Origin: Rhodoferax sp.
GTDB lineage: Bacteria; Pseudomonadota; Gammaproteobacteria; Burkholderiales; Burkholderiaceae_C
Length of the DNA stretch: 17,640 nt
Direction of reading: 5' to 3'
NCBI GenBank assembly: GCA_030683195.1
Contig: JAUXQA010000064.1
Span: 1 to 17,640 of the forward strand
Shown: positions 1-7,707 of the stretch, piece by piece
How positions within the stretch are numbered: position 1 is the stretch's first letter
Layout of the letters: each line of letters starts with the position of its first letter
Notes under the pieces: model-generated
Told to the model about the DNA's origin: nothing
Databases searched by the model: none
Seen by the model: the letters and a program-made list of their open reading frames with translations, nothing else
Program-made: the position numbers and the translations under genes

Positions 1-45
1 GGCGAATCAATTTACAAGGACGTGCAAAACCGCTTGCAGGTCTAG
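1..45 (+). pseudogene. 5' remnant of the chemoreceptor sensor domain ending in amber TAG
   Basis: Frame 1 reads GESIYKDVQNRLQV, then TAG at 43-45, and continues without a frame change into MAYQHAPDGPL. In related Comamonadaceae receptors, as I remember them, this part of the four-helix bundle runs Asn-Arg-x-x-(hydrophobic)-(hydrophobic)-x-Ala-x-Gln-His-Ala-Pro with no break. The TAG therefore seems to replace a hydrophobic codon such as TTG. The start of the gene lies outside the window. The alternatives are a sequencing error at one base, or a genuine recent nonsense mutation. Confidence 0.55.
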
Positions 46-1449
46 ATGGCTTATCAGCACGCGCCAGACGGACCGCTGGCATCCAACCACACCCACCCGA
101 CCACCTTGCAACTGGAGGCGATTGCGGCCAACCGCATGGAGGCCAACCGGATATTTTCCGAGATGGAGTCCACCGTGTCTGGCGTTGAAGAGCGCGCTGT
201 GTTTGAGGCGACCAAGTCCAGCCGGGGCCCGTGGCGCGACAAGCTTGATCAGGTCGTCAAGGCCATCGAGTCGGGCGACTTCAGCCCCGCCACCATGGCG
301 TTCTTTTTGGCCGCTGGCCGCACCGAAGCCGAGGCGGCTGTGAAATCGCTCACAGCGTTTCGTGATTTTCAGGTGCGCCAAGCCGATGAAGCCTATGTAG
401 CGGCCAATGACCGCTATCGCAATGCACTGGTGGTTTTTGCGCTGGCCATTCTGCTGGGGGGCGTGCCAGTGGTCATCATGACCTTCATGCTGCTGTCCCG
501 CCTGCGCGCCGGGTTCAAGCTGGCCGACGAAACGGCCACGTCGATTGCCGCAGGCGATTTGTCCAATGCCGTGCCGCACGCCGGGGGCGACGAAATTGGT
601 CACTTGCTGGGGCAGATGGACATCATGCGCACCAACTTGCACCGGGTCATCAGCCAGGTGCGCAACGGGTCCGATGCCATTGCCAGCGCCGCCAGCGAGG
701 TCGCCACCGGCACGCTGGATCTGTCCAACCGCACCGAGAGCCAGGCCAGCTCACTGGAGCAAACGGCAGCCGCCACGGAGCAACTGGCCAGCACCGTGCA
801 AAACAACGCAGACAACGCCAGTCAGGCCAATCAGCTGGCCGTCAACGCCTCGGCTGTGGCCACCCAGGGTGGCGTGGTGGTGTCTCAAGTGGTCTCCACT
901 ATGGAAGCCATCAACACCTCGTCACGCAAAATCGTGGACATCATCAGTGTGATTGACGGCATTGCATTTCAGACCAATATTTTGGCCCTGAACGCGGCGG
1001 TAGAGGCCGCCCGTGCGGGCGAGCAGGGTCGCGGTTTTGCCGTGGTGGCCTCCGAGGTGCGCTCGCTGGCCGGGCGCAGTGCGGAGGCCGCGCGTGAAAT
1101 CAAGACCTTGATTTCCGACTCGGTCGACAAGGTGGGCGTGGGCACGCAGCAGGTAGCGCAAGCCGGCGCCACCATGCAGGAAATTGTGTCCGGCATTCAG
1201 CGGGTGGCCGACATCGTGGGTGAAATCGCCACTGCCAGCCGGGAGCAGTCAGCAGGCCTCGCCCAGATCAACCAGGCCGTAACGCAGCTTGACGGCGTGA
1301 CCCAGCAAAATGCGGCCTTGGTGGAGGAGACCTCCGCTGCTTCCAGCGCCCTGCAGGAGCAGGCCCGTGACCTGGCCACGCTGGCGGCTTCTTTCAAGCT
1401 GGACCAGCGTGGCGCGCTGAACCAGGTGGGCATGGTGCAAATCAGTTGA
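46..1449 (+). CDS. Methyl-accepting chemotaxis protein, N-terminally truncated by an in-frame stop
   Basis: This is a chemoreceptor that would signal to CheA/CheW from the inner membrane. Residues 1-120 look like the second half of a four-helix-bundle periplasmic sensor. A membrane helix lies at about 126-150, a HAMP linker at about 151-203, and a methylation/signalling domain follows. The highly conserved hairpin tip (IAFQTNILALNAAVEAARAG, then EQGRGFAVVASEVRSLAGRS) is at 306-345. The first membrane helix expected of an intact receptor is missing. The codon just before this ATG is TAG, and the 14 codons before it read as sensor-domain sequence in the same frame, so the ATG is probably an internal Met of a broken gene rather than a true start. 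There is no ribosome-binding site before it. The C-terminus has no CheR-binding pentapeptide. The ligand is unknown. The family call is secure; whether the gene works is not. Confidence 0.85.
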   Translation: MAYQHAPDGPLASNHTHPTTLQLEAIAANRMEANRIFSEMESTVSGVEERAVFEATKSSRGPWRDKLDQVVKAIESGDFSPATMAFFLAAGRTEAEAAVKSLTAFRDFQVRQADEAYVAANDRYRNALVVFALAILLGGVPVVIMTFMLLSRLRAGFKLADETATSIAAGDLSNAVPHAGGDEIGHLLGQMDIMRTNLHRVISQVRNGSDAIASAASEVATGTLDLSNRTESQASSLEQTAAATEQLASTVQNNADNASQANQLAVNASAVATQGGVVVSQVVSTMEAINTSSRKIVDIISVIDGIAFQTNILALNAAVEAARAGEQGRGFAVVASEVRSLAGRSAEAAREIKTLISDSVDKVGVGTQQVAQAGATMQEIVSGIQRVADIVGEIATASREQSAGLAQINQAVTQLDGVTQQNAALVEETSAASSALQEQARDLATLAASFKLDQRGALNQVGMVQIS

Positions 1450-2437
1450 GCGTGGACTGGCTGGCGTTGTAGACACACTGCGCCAGGCCTTTTTCAAGCA
1501 CCTCGCGGGGGAGGTCTTTGCCTATAAAAACCATCTTGGTGTTTCGGTCCTCGTTCTTTTTCCAGGCATTGCCCATGTCGGCGCCCATCAGCATATGTAC
1601 GCCCTGAAAAATGACGCGCCGGGGTTCTCCATGGACATTCAGAACGCCTTTGTAGCGCATCATTTGCGCGCCATAGACCTGCACCATGTTGCCCAAAAAG
1701 TCCTCAAGCCGCTCGAGGTCCAGCGCCCGGTCCTCGCGAAACACAAACGAGGTCACGTCGTCGTCATGCTCATGCGATACATCGTTCAAGAACTCGGGCT
1801 CAATCTCCAGAATCGCATTCAGGTTGAAGCCGCGGATGTCCAACAAGTCTTCCACGGCCGAGACGCCATGGCGGGCCTCTCCTATTTTTGCGCGGGGGTT
1901 CATGCGGGCCAAACGCCGGCGCAGCTCAGGTAGGTCTTCAGGTGCGACCAGGTCGGTTTTGGTCAACAAAATGCGGTCAGCAAACCCGACTTGCTCTTGC
2001 GCCTCATGGTGCTCGTCAAGCTGCTGTGGCGCGTGCCGGGCATCCACCAGGGTCACGATGGCGTCCAGCAGATAGCGCTGGCTGATGTCTTCGTCCACAA
2101 AAAAAGTTTGCGCCACCGGCGCGGGGTCGGCCAGACCGGTGGTCTCGATCACCACGCGGTCAAAGTGCAGCGTGCCCGCCTTCTTTTTGGCAGCCAGTTC
2201 ACCCAGGATGCGCACCAGGTCGCCCCGCACGGTGCAGCACATGCAGCCGTTGTTCATCTCGATGATTTGCTCGTCCTGGTCTTGCACCAGCAGCTCGTTG
2301 TCAATGCCGGCTTCGCCAAATTCATTTTCAATGACGGCAATGCGGTGCCCATGGGGCTGTTTGAGGATGAAATTGAGCAGTGTGGTTTTCCCACTGCCCA
2401 AAAAGCCGGTGAGGATGGTGACGGGGATGAGAGTCAT
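1442..2437 (-). CDS. COG0523 (CobW/YjiA-type) GTP-binding metallochaperone
   Basis: This 331-residue protein is a cytoplasmic G3E GTPase of the COG0523 family, whose members hand metal (often zinc) to target enzymes in a GTP-dependent way. Walker A GFLGSGKTT is at residues 11-19, the metal-binding GCMCC motif at 64-68, the Walker B-region ETTG at 98-101 and the base-recognition TKTD at 159-162. A His/Asp patch (HEHDDD) at 222-227 precedes the C-terminal domain. Length fits the short YjiA-like subgroup, unlike the longer ZigA in this window. It begins 7 bases after the DUF4198 stop with no clear ribosome-binding site, suggesting translational coupling, and is the last gene of the minus-strand block. 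Its 3' end overlaps the chemoreceptor's 3' end by 8 bases. The family is certain; zinc as the metal is inferred from the neighbours. Confidence 0.93.
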   Translation of the reverse strand: MTLIPVTILTGFLGSGKTTLLNFILKQPHGHRIAVIENEFGEAGIDNELLVQDQDEQIIEMNNGCMCCTVRGDLVRILGELAAKKKAGTLHFDRVVIETTGLADPAPVAQTFFVDEDISQRYLLDAIVTLVDARHAPQQLDEHHEAQEQVGFADRILLTKTDLVAPEDLPELRRRLARMNPRAKIGEARHGVSAVEDLLDIRGFNLNAILEIEPEFLNDVSHEHDDDVTSFVFREDRALDLERLEDFLGNMVQVYGAQMMRYKGVLNVHGEPRRVIFQGVHMLMGADMGNAWKKNEDRNTKMVFIGKDLPREVLEKGLAQCVYNASQSTLN

Positions 2438-2444
2438 GGCGCCA

Positions 2445-3170
2445 TCACTCGGGCTGGTGCGCCAAGACGAACGACAAAGTAGCTGCGTGTTCGGTCTTGG
2501 TCGCTTTCGTTGCGTCAGCGGGGGCAGAGGTGATCTCGGCCTTGATCACATTGAGCCCCTGGTTGCGGACTTTCAACGTGACGCGGCCATCCTTGCCTAC
2601 CTGGATGGGTTTGCCATCGGGGTCGTTAACCGCATCTGGCCAAACCTTGGCCCCAACCGCCGGTTTGCCCGCCAGCAAAATGCGCAGAGTGAGGTTTTCA
2701 CCACTGTGTTGGGGAAACCTGGCGCTGACGGGCACAAGTTGAAAAGCCAGCCCGGGCAACGGCTTTACTTCGCCTTGCGGTAGCACTCGCAGGTGGGTGC
2801 CGTACTTCAAGAAGCGCCCACTGCGCTTGGCATCCGGCACTTCGTCGTGGCCTTTGTTGAACCACTTGCCATCGTTGGACTGTGTCCAATAGCCGTTGTC
2901 CATGGTTGCTGTCACCGTCACCGGCGCAGATGCCACGTCTACAACAGCCAAATGGTCAGTCGGTTTCAGCGTGACTGAGACGGGCTGGTCGTCCGCACCC
3001 ACGCCCCCCACGCTGGTAATGAGTTTGATGCGTTTGATGACTGCGAGGTCTTCAGCGCCGTGGCCATAGATCAGTGCCAGTTCTCCGGCCCGTTGGGCGA
3101 ACCAGATTTCATGGGCATTGGCGGCAGTGCCGGCAAGGAGCAGGGCGAGGATGATGAGTTGGTTTTTCAT
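2445..3170 (-). CDS. DUF4198-type periplasmic protein, putative metal-binding
   Basis: This 241-residue exported protein has a clear signal peptide (residues 1-19, cleavage after Ala-Asn-Ala). The mature protein would begin His20-Glu-Ile-Trp-Phe, the usual start of DUF4198 proteins, a beta-rich family sometimes described as NikM-like and linked to transition-metal uptake. Other features are His37, a Lys/Gly-rich beta pattern and the C-terminal ending AHQPE. It lies 27 bases downstream of a TonB-dependent receptor and 7 bases upstream of a COG0523 GTPase, inside the zinc block. A role as a periplasmic zinc carrier or as partner of the outer-membrane receptor is inference. The family assignment rests on recognition of the N-terminus and the context. 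Confidence 0.8.
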   Translation of the reverse strand: MKNQLIILALLLAGTAANAHEIWFAQRAGELALIYGHGAEDLAVIKRIKLITSVGGVGADDQPVSVTLKPTDHLAVVDVASAPVTVTATMDNGYWTQSNDGKWFNKGHDEVPDAKRSGRFLKYGTHLRVLPQGEVKPLPGLAFQLVPVSARFPQHSGENLTLRILLAGKPAVGAKVWPDAVNDPDGKPIQVGKDGRVTLKVRNQGLNVIKAEITSAPADATKATKTEHAATLSFVLAHQPE

Positions 3171-3197
3171 GGTGGGGAGAGTCTAAAAGTGGGAGGT

Positions 3198-5333
3198 TCA
3201 GAACTTGGCCTGCAGGCCCAAGGTGATGTTTCTGGGTGTGCCAGGTGTTACCCACACTCGGCTGTAGGAGCTGGTGTAGTAGCGGGTGTCAAACAGGTTG
3301 TCGATGTCCAGTGAGACGCGCAGCTTGGGGCTCAAGCGCCAGTAAGCGGTGGCCTTGGCCGTGGTGTAGGCGGGTAGCTGAAAATCCGGTGCGCCGGTCT
3401 GGCCCAGGCGCTCGCCCATATGGGTGAAACCCCCGCCCACGCCATACACCGCGCCCCTGGCGAGTGTGGACTCATACACCGCCAACACGCTGCCGTTGAT
3501 GCGTGGTGCATTCAGCAGGCGGCTGCCAACTGCCAGGGTGTTGTCTGCCAGAACGCGCACGTCGTTGTAGGCCAGGCTGGCCGTCACGCGCCAATGGGTC
3601 GTCAACTGCCCCGCCAGATCGAGCTCCACACCACGGCTACCGACCTCACCTGCAGCGATCGAAAAGCCCGCGTTGGCCGGGTCGTTCGTCAGAACATTGC
3701 GCTTGCGGATGTCAAACAGCGCCACCGTGGCACCCACGCGCTTGTCGGCCCGCTCCCACTTGGCACCGAGTTCCAGCGCTTGGCCTGACTCTGGCGCAAA
3801 GGGTTGGCCGCCAGCGTCGCTTCCGACGTTTGCGCGAAATGAGCGGCCCGTATTAACGTACAAGGTCCAAGCCGAATTCGGCAAATAACTCAAGCCGATG
3901 CGCGGCGACGTCGAGGTGGGCGTCTGCAGGGTGCGCACGCCGCTTCGCCTGTTGTCCAGCGTTTGGTCATAGCGATCCGTGCGCAAGCCCACGAGTGCCC
4001 GCCATTGAGGCGACAGGGTGATGGCGTCTTGCAGATACATGGCCGTGTTGCGCTGTACCTCCCGTGTGTCGGTGTTGGGTCTGGGTGCGGGCTGCAATTG
4101 GCCATATGCCGGTGCAAAGAGATCAACGGCGTACGGTGCCGCAGCGCCTGGGTTCACACGAAGCATCAATTGATCCATCTGGAAACGGTCGGTTTGCACA
4201 CCCACCAGTAACTCGTGGACCAGGGTGCCAGTGCGCAACCGTCCAGCCAGTTCACCCTGCAGTGAGAGATCGTCCGAGCTGTATTCCCTGAAACGTCGCT
4301 GGCGCCACAGCGTGCGGCTATCGGCTTGCAAGCTGGTGGGCTCGGTGGAAAAGCCCTTCATGCTGCCCTGGCGGTAGGACAAGGCCGCGCGGCTTTTCCA
4401 ATCGGGGTTCCAGTCGTGTTCGACCGCGACCTGGTGCGTCTGGTTGTCCACCCGCACATCGCCATCGGCTGGTTCGCCATTAAAGCGGTGGCGATCCACC
4501 ACGCCGAGCTGGTTGTTGATGGCCACCACACCGCGGTCCAACGGGGTTTGGTGGTGCAGCAGTTCGCCGCTGTAATCCAATGTGGTGTCGGAGGTGAGCC
4601 GCCATGTCAGGGCCGGGGCAACTACCTGGCGTTTGGCCGTGACCTGATCACGAAAGCTGCCACGGTCTTCCAGCGCCACATTCAAGCGGTAAGCCACGAA
4701 GTCCCCCAGCGGTCCGGTCGAATCAAGCGCGGTACGGTAGAAGTCAAAACTGCCGGAGTAGACCTCCACTGCATGGGCACTGCGCCACTGGGGTTTTTTG
4801 GTCACGACATTGAGGGTGCCACCTGGCTCGCTGGCACCATACAGGGCGCCGGCCGGGCCTTTCAAAAATTCGATTCGCTCCACATTGGCGGTGTCGCGCG
4901 GCGCATTGAAGCCCCGGTTACCCGCGAAGCCGTTGACCAGTGTGGCCATGCCCGTGTTTTCGTTACCGGCAAGGCCACGAATGGCCACGTTGTCCCACAA
5001 GCCGCCAAAGTTGTTTTGCCGCGAGATGCCACCTACGTAGTCCAGCACGTCGTCCAGGCGCAATGCCCCCAGATCGTCGATGGCCTGGCGAGAGATGACC
5101 CGCACCGACTGAGGCAGCTCACGCAGCGGCAAGCCCGACTTAGTGCCGCTCACATCCTGTGCCTCGTAGCCGCCAGATTGGCGGCGACCCACAACTTCTA
5201 CTGCGGACAATGCGTCGGGTTCGGGGGTGGGCTGGATCTGGCCCATGGCGGGAAGGCTGGCCGCGAGGAGGAGCGGCAATGCCGTCAAGTGGCGTGAAGC
5301 CAAGCGATTAATGGTGAGACTTGTTTTTTCCAT
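3198..5333 (-). CDS. TonB-dependent siderophore-type outer-membrane receptor
   Basis: This 22-stranded outer-membrane barrel with plug imports a chelate using TonB energy. I start it at 5333 because a normal signal peptide (about residues 1-31) then begins at the first residue; a start at 5378 would add 15 residues before it. Neither start has a good ribosome-binding site. A Ton-box-like stretch (ALSAVEVVG) is at 41-49. The plug has the siderophore-receptor signatures LPQSVRVISRQAIDDLG, VAIRG, and VERIEFLKGPAGALYGASEP at 151-170. The barrel ends in a C-terminal Phe (ITLGLQAKF). There is no N-terminal signalling domain, so it is not a FecA/FpvA-type transducer. Flanked by zigA and DUF4198, it probably serves zinc, perhaps as a zincophore complex. 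No metallophore biosynthesis genes are seen, so the ligand could be one made by other organisms. Confidence 0.9.
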   Translation of the reverse strand: MEKTSLTINRLASRHLTALPLLLAASLPAMGQIQPTPEPDALSAVEVVGRRQSGGYEAQDVSGTKSGLPLRELPQSVRVISRQAIDDLGALRLDDVLDYVGGISRQNNFGGLWDNVAIRGLAGNENTGMATLVNGFAGNRGFNAPRDTANVERIEFLKGPAGALYGASEPGGTLNVVTKKPQWRSAHAVEVYSGSFDFYRTALDSTGPLGDFVAYRLNVALEDRGSFRDQVTAKRQVVAPALTWRLTSDTTLDYSGELLHHQTPLDRGVVAINNQLGVVDRHRFNGEPADGDVRVDNQTHQVAVEHDWNPDWKSRAALSYRQGSMKGFSTEPTSLQADSRTLWRQRRFREYSSDDLSLQGELAGRLRTGTLVHELLVGVQTDRFQMDQLMLRVNPGAAAPYAVDLFAPAYGQLQPAPRPNTDTREVQRNTAMYLQDAITLSPQWRALVGLRTDRYDQTLDNRRSGVRTLQTPTSTSPRIGLSYLPNSAWTLYVNTGRSFRANVGSDAGGQPFAPESGQALELGAKWERADKRVGATVALFDIRKRNVLTNDPANAGFSIAAGEVGSRGVELDLAGQLTTHWRVTASLAYNDVRVLADNTLAVGSRLLNAPRINGSVLAVYESTLARGAVYGVGGGFTHMGERLGQTGAPDFQLPAYTTAKATAYWRLSPKLRVSLDIDNLFDTRYYTSSYSRVWVTPGTPRNITLGLQAKF

Positions 5334-5387
5334 GGGAATGATGTTGAAACGATCGACGTGATTTGAATGGGCTCTCATGGGTTCTTT

Positions 5388-6623
5388 TCAGGCTTGTGGT
5401 TGAGCCTCCGCAGTGCGCTCCCATGACGGAAACGGGTCCGGCAACCCCACCCAGCCCTTCATGCCCTTGCGGCTCTCGGTGAAGTTCAGATGCACGGCTT
5501 TCCAGGCTTTCTCAATCGAGGGGCGGTCCAGGTTTTGCCCGATGAATACCATCTCGTTGAGGCGGTCGCCATAGGGTTCTTTCCAGTTGTGCTGGATGCC
5601 CGCACGCTCCGGACTGCCTGCAGCAGGCCAGCGCTCGCGAGGCACCGCAGCCCACCACTGACCCACGGGCTCGTGGGTGGCGACGTTGCCGGCGCGCGAG
5701 TAACTCAGCACCCAGCTCGGGCGGCTGGCCAGCCACACATAGCCCTTGGCGCGCAGCAGGCCGGGGAAGGGGGCCTCCATGAAGTCCGAAAAACGCTTGG
5801 GGTGCAGCGGGTCCACGCTGCGCAGCACAAAGCTGCCGATGCCATAGGCCTCGGTCTCGGGCGTGTGCTTGCCTTCGAGTTCCCGCGCCCATCCGGGCAT
5901 GGCCGCTGCGCGTTCCAGGTTGAATCTGTTCGTGCCCAGAATCTTGTCAAGTGGCACGCGCCCATGGTCGGCATACACGATCTCGGCCACCGGGTTGAGC
6001 GCCGTGATGACGGCAGTCACCTCGGCGCGGCGCTTGATGTCCACCAGGTCGATCTTGTTGATGACCACCACGTCGGCAAATTCAATTTGCTCCATGAGCA
6101 GGGTCGCCAGGCTGCGGTTGTCGTCATCGCCCGCGGTTTCACCGCGTTGGGCCAACAGGTCTTTGCTGGTGTAGTCGATGAGCAGGTTCAGGGCGTCGAC
6201 CACGGTCACCATGGTGTCGATGCGGGCCACGTGGTTGAGTGACTCGCCTTCCTCGTCCTCAAAGTCAAAAGTCGAGGCCACCGGCAAGGGCTCGCCAATG
6301 CCGGTGGATTCAATCAGCAGGTAGTCAAAGCGGCCCTCGGCGGCGAGCTTTCTGACCTCGATCAGCAGGTCCTCACGCAAGGTGCAGCAGATGCAGCCGT
6401 TGCTCATCTCCACCATTTTTTCTTCGGTGCGCGACAGCTCGGCACCGGCGTTGGTGGCGCTCTTGCTGACCAGGGAGGCGTCAATATTGACCTCGCTCAT
6501 GTCGTTGACTATGACGGCCACGCGCAGGCCTTCGCGGTTGGCCAGAATATGGTTGAGTAGGGTGGTTTTGCCCGCGCCGAGAAAGCCGGACAACACAGTA
6601 ACCGGGAGACGTTTATCTTGCAT
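5388..6623 (-). CDS. zigA: Zinc metallochaperone GTPase ZigA (COG0523)
   Basis: This 411-residue cytoplasmic GTPase is of the long COG0523 subgroup that includes Acinetobacter ZigA, a Zur-controlled protein that helps keep zinc enzymes supplied during zinc starvation. Walker A GFLGAGKTT is at 13-21, the metal-binding NGCICC at 75-80, ESTG at 105-108, and NKID at 189-192. An acidic insert (GDDDN) is near 165-169. A CobW C-terminal domain rich in Trp follows, ending in KGMKGWVGLPDPFPSW. It lies 85 bases after znuA, and the siderophore-type receptor follows almost at once. It differs clearly from the 331-residue GTPase at the end of the same block, so the two are not a recent duplication. No operator-like palindrome is visible before it, so read-through from the znu promoter is the simplest model. 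Confidence 0.93.
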   Translation of the reverse strand: MQDKRLPVTVLSGFLGAGKTTLLNHILANREGLRVAVIVNDMSEVNIDASLVSKSATNAGAELSRTEEKMVEMSNGCICCTLREDLLIEVRKLAAEGRFDYLLIESTGIGEPLPVASTFDFEDEEGESLNHVARIDTMVTVVDALNLLIDYTSKDLLAQRGETAGDDDNRSLATLLMEQIEFADVVVINKIDLVDIKRRAEVTAVITALNPVAEIVYADHGRVPLDKILGTNRFNLERAAAMPGWARELEGKHTPETEAYGIGSFVLRSVDPLHPKRFSDFMEAPFPGLLRAKGYVWLASRPSWVLSYSRAGNVATHEPVGQWWAAVPRERWPAAGSPERAGIQHNWKEPYGDRLNEMVFIGQNLDRPSIEKAWKAVHLNFTESRKGMKGWVGLPDPFPSWERTAEAQPQA

Positions 6624-6708
6624 GGTGATGGATGGTTTATGAGTATATTAGCCTTCTAGCCGGCGTTTTATATGGGTTTTATTTATTAATTTGATAGCGT
6701 ACAAGCTC
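6624..6708. repeat. Spacer between znuA and zigA with a Comamonadaceae-like dispersed repeat fragment
   Basis: This 85-base AT-rich spacer contains CTTCTAGCCGGCGT at 6653-6666, repeated exactly at 12168-12181, and TTGATAGC at 6691-6698. The pattern (TCTAGC, AT-rich middle, then a GATAGC or AATAGC end) resembles short intergenic repeats I associate with Comamonadaceae genomes. I see no 7-1-7 Zur-type palindrome in it and no clear terminator. A weak minus-strand promoter cannot be excluded because the spacer is AT-rich. Confidence 0.4.
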
Positions 6709-7641
6709 TCAATTCAGCTTCATCCCGGCAGCAAGCTGGCTCACGTTGTGGCGCATCATCTGCAGGTAGGTGGCGCCTGGCTGGCCCGCGCGGGAGAGGG
6801 CGTCGGAGTACAGGGCTGCGCCCACCGTGACGCCCGCGTCCCGGCTGAGCTGGGCCATCAGGCGGGGGTCACTCATGTTTTCCACGAACACCGCGCGGAT
6901 TTTTTCGCGCTGGATTTGCCGGATGAGTTGAGCCACCTGTTTGGCGCTTGGTTCGACGTCGGTGTTCACCCCTTGCGGCGCCAAAAACTGGATCTGGTAG
7001 CGCGCACCCAGGTAGCCAAAGGCATCGTGCGACGTGATGACCTTGCGCTGCGCGGGTGTCAAGCCGGCAAACTGGGCCTGGGCCCAGGTGTCCAGCGCCT
7101 GCAGTTCTTTGATGTAAGCGTCGGCATTGGTCTGATAGATGGTGGCACCCGCCGGGTCCACCCGGGTCAGGCCTGCGGCAATGTTGCGCACGTAGACCAT
7201 CACGTTTTGGGGGTCCTGCCAGGCGTGGGGGTCGACGGTCCCGTGCGAATGCCCGCTGTGGCCTTTGTGCTTGTCAGCGCCTGGGGCTGGCGCCGGCGTG
7301 AGCCCTTTGAGGCCGGTGGTGGCCACGACCTTGTCGCCCTTGTAGCCGGCGGCCTTGGCCAGCTTGTCGGCCCAGGGCTCAAAGCCCAGGCCGTTGGTGA
7401 CCAGCAGTTGCGTGCTCAGCAGGGTCTTGGCATCGGTCGGGCGGGGCTCAAAGCTGTGGGCGTCCTGGTCGGGTCCGACCAGGGTGGTCACCGTCACCCG
7501 CGGGCCACCGACCACACTCACCAAATCCCCCAGAATGCTGAAGCTGGCGGTCACGGCAACAGGCTCGGCGGCCGGGGCTGCCAAAGGAATGGAGAGGATC
7601 AGCGCAAGGCTGGCCAGAAGAAAACGACGGTTGGTGTGCAT
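6709..7641 (-). CDS. znuA: Zinc ABC transporter substrate-binding protein ZnuA
   Basis: This 310-residue periplasmic cluster A-I binding protein delivers Zn2+ to ZnuB. It has a signal peptide with Ala-Pro-Ala-Ala around 22-25. Likely metal ligands follow the family pattern: His62 (in DAHSFEP), His139 (DPHAWQDP), His205 (TSHDAFGYLG) and Asp280 (YSDAL). A short His-rich loop (KHKGHSGHSHG) at 124-134 is typical of zinc rather than manganese members and is thought to scavenge zinc. Here the loop is modest compared with the long loop of E. coli ZnuA. An AAGG ribosome-binding site precedes the ATG. It lies 66 bases after znuB in the same transcription direction. Confidence 0.96.
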   Translation of the reverse strand: MHTNRRFLLASLALILSIPLAAPAAEPVAVTASFSILGDLVSVVGGPRVTVTTLVGPDQDAHSFEPRPTDAKTLLSTQLLVTNGLGFEPWADKLAKAAGYKGDKVVATTGLKGLTPAPAPGADKHKGHSGHSHGTVDPHAWQDPQNVMVYVRNIAAGLTRVDPAGATIYQTNADAYIKELQALDTWAQAQFAGLTPAQRKVITSHDAFGYLGARYQIQFLAPQGVNTDVEPSAKQVAQLIRQIQREKIRAVFVENMSDPRLMAQLSRDAGVTVGAALYSDALSRAGQPGATYLQMMRHNVSQLAAGMKLN

Positions 7642-7707
7642 GGGTAAACCTTGGGGACAAAGTGACAGAAAGAGGGGTGCAAAGGCGCAGCAAGAGCGGC
7701 GGCGCGC

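Noticed and set aside
4326..5297. 323-codon plus-strand open frame opposite the siderophore-type receptor
   Set aside because: It lies antisense to a well-supported receptor gene, its translation shows no domain, and long antisense frames are common in high-GC DNA.
6691..7647. 318-codon plus-strand open frame opposite znuA
   Set aside because: It almost exactly mirrors znuA and has no recognisable motif; znuA has all family residues.
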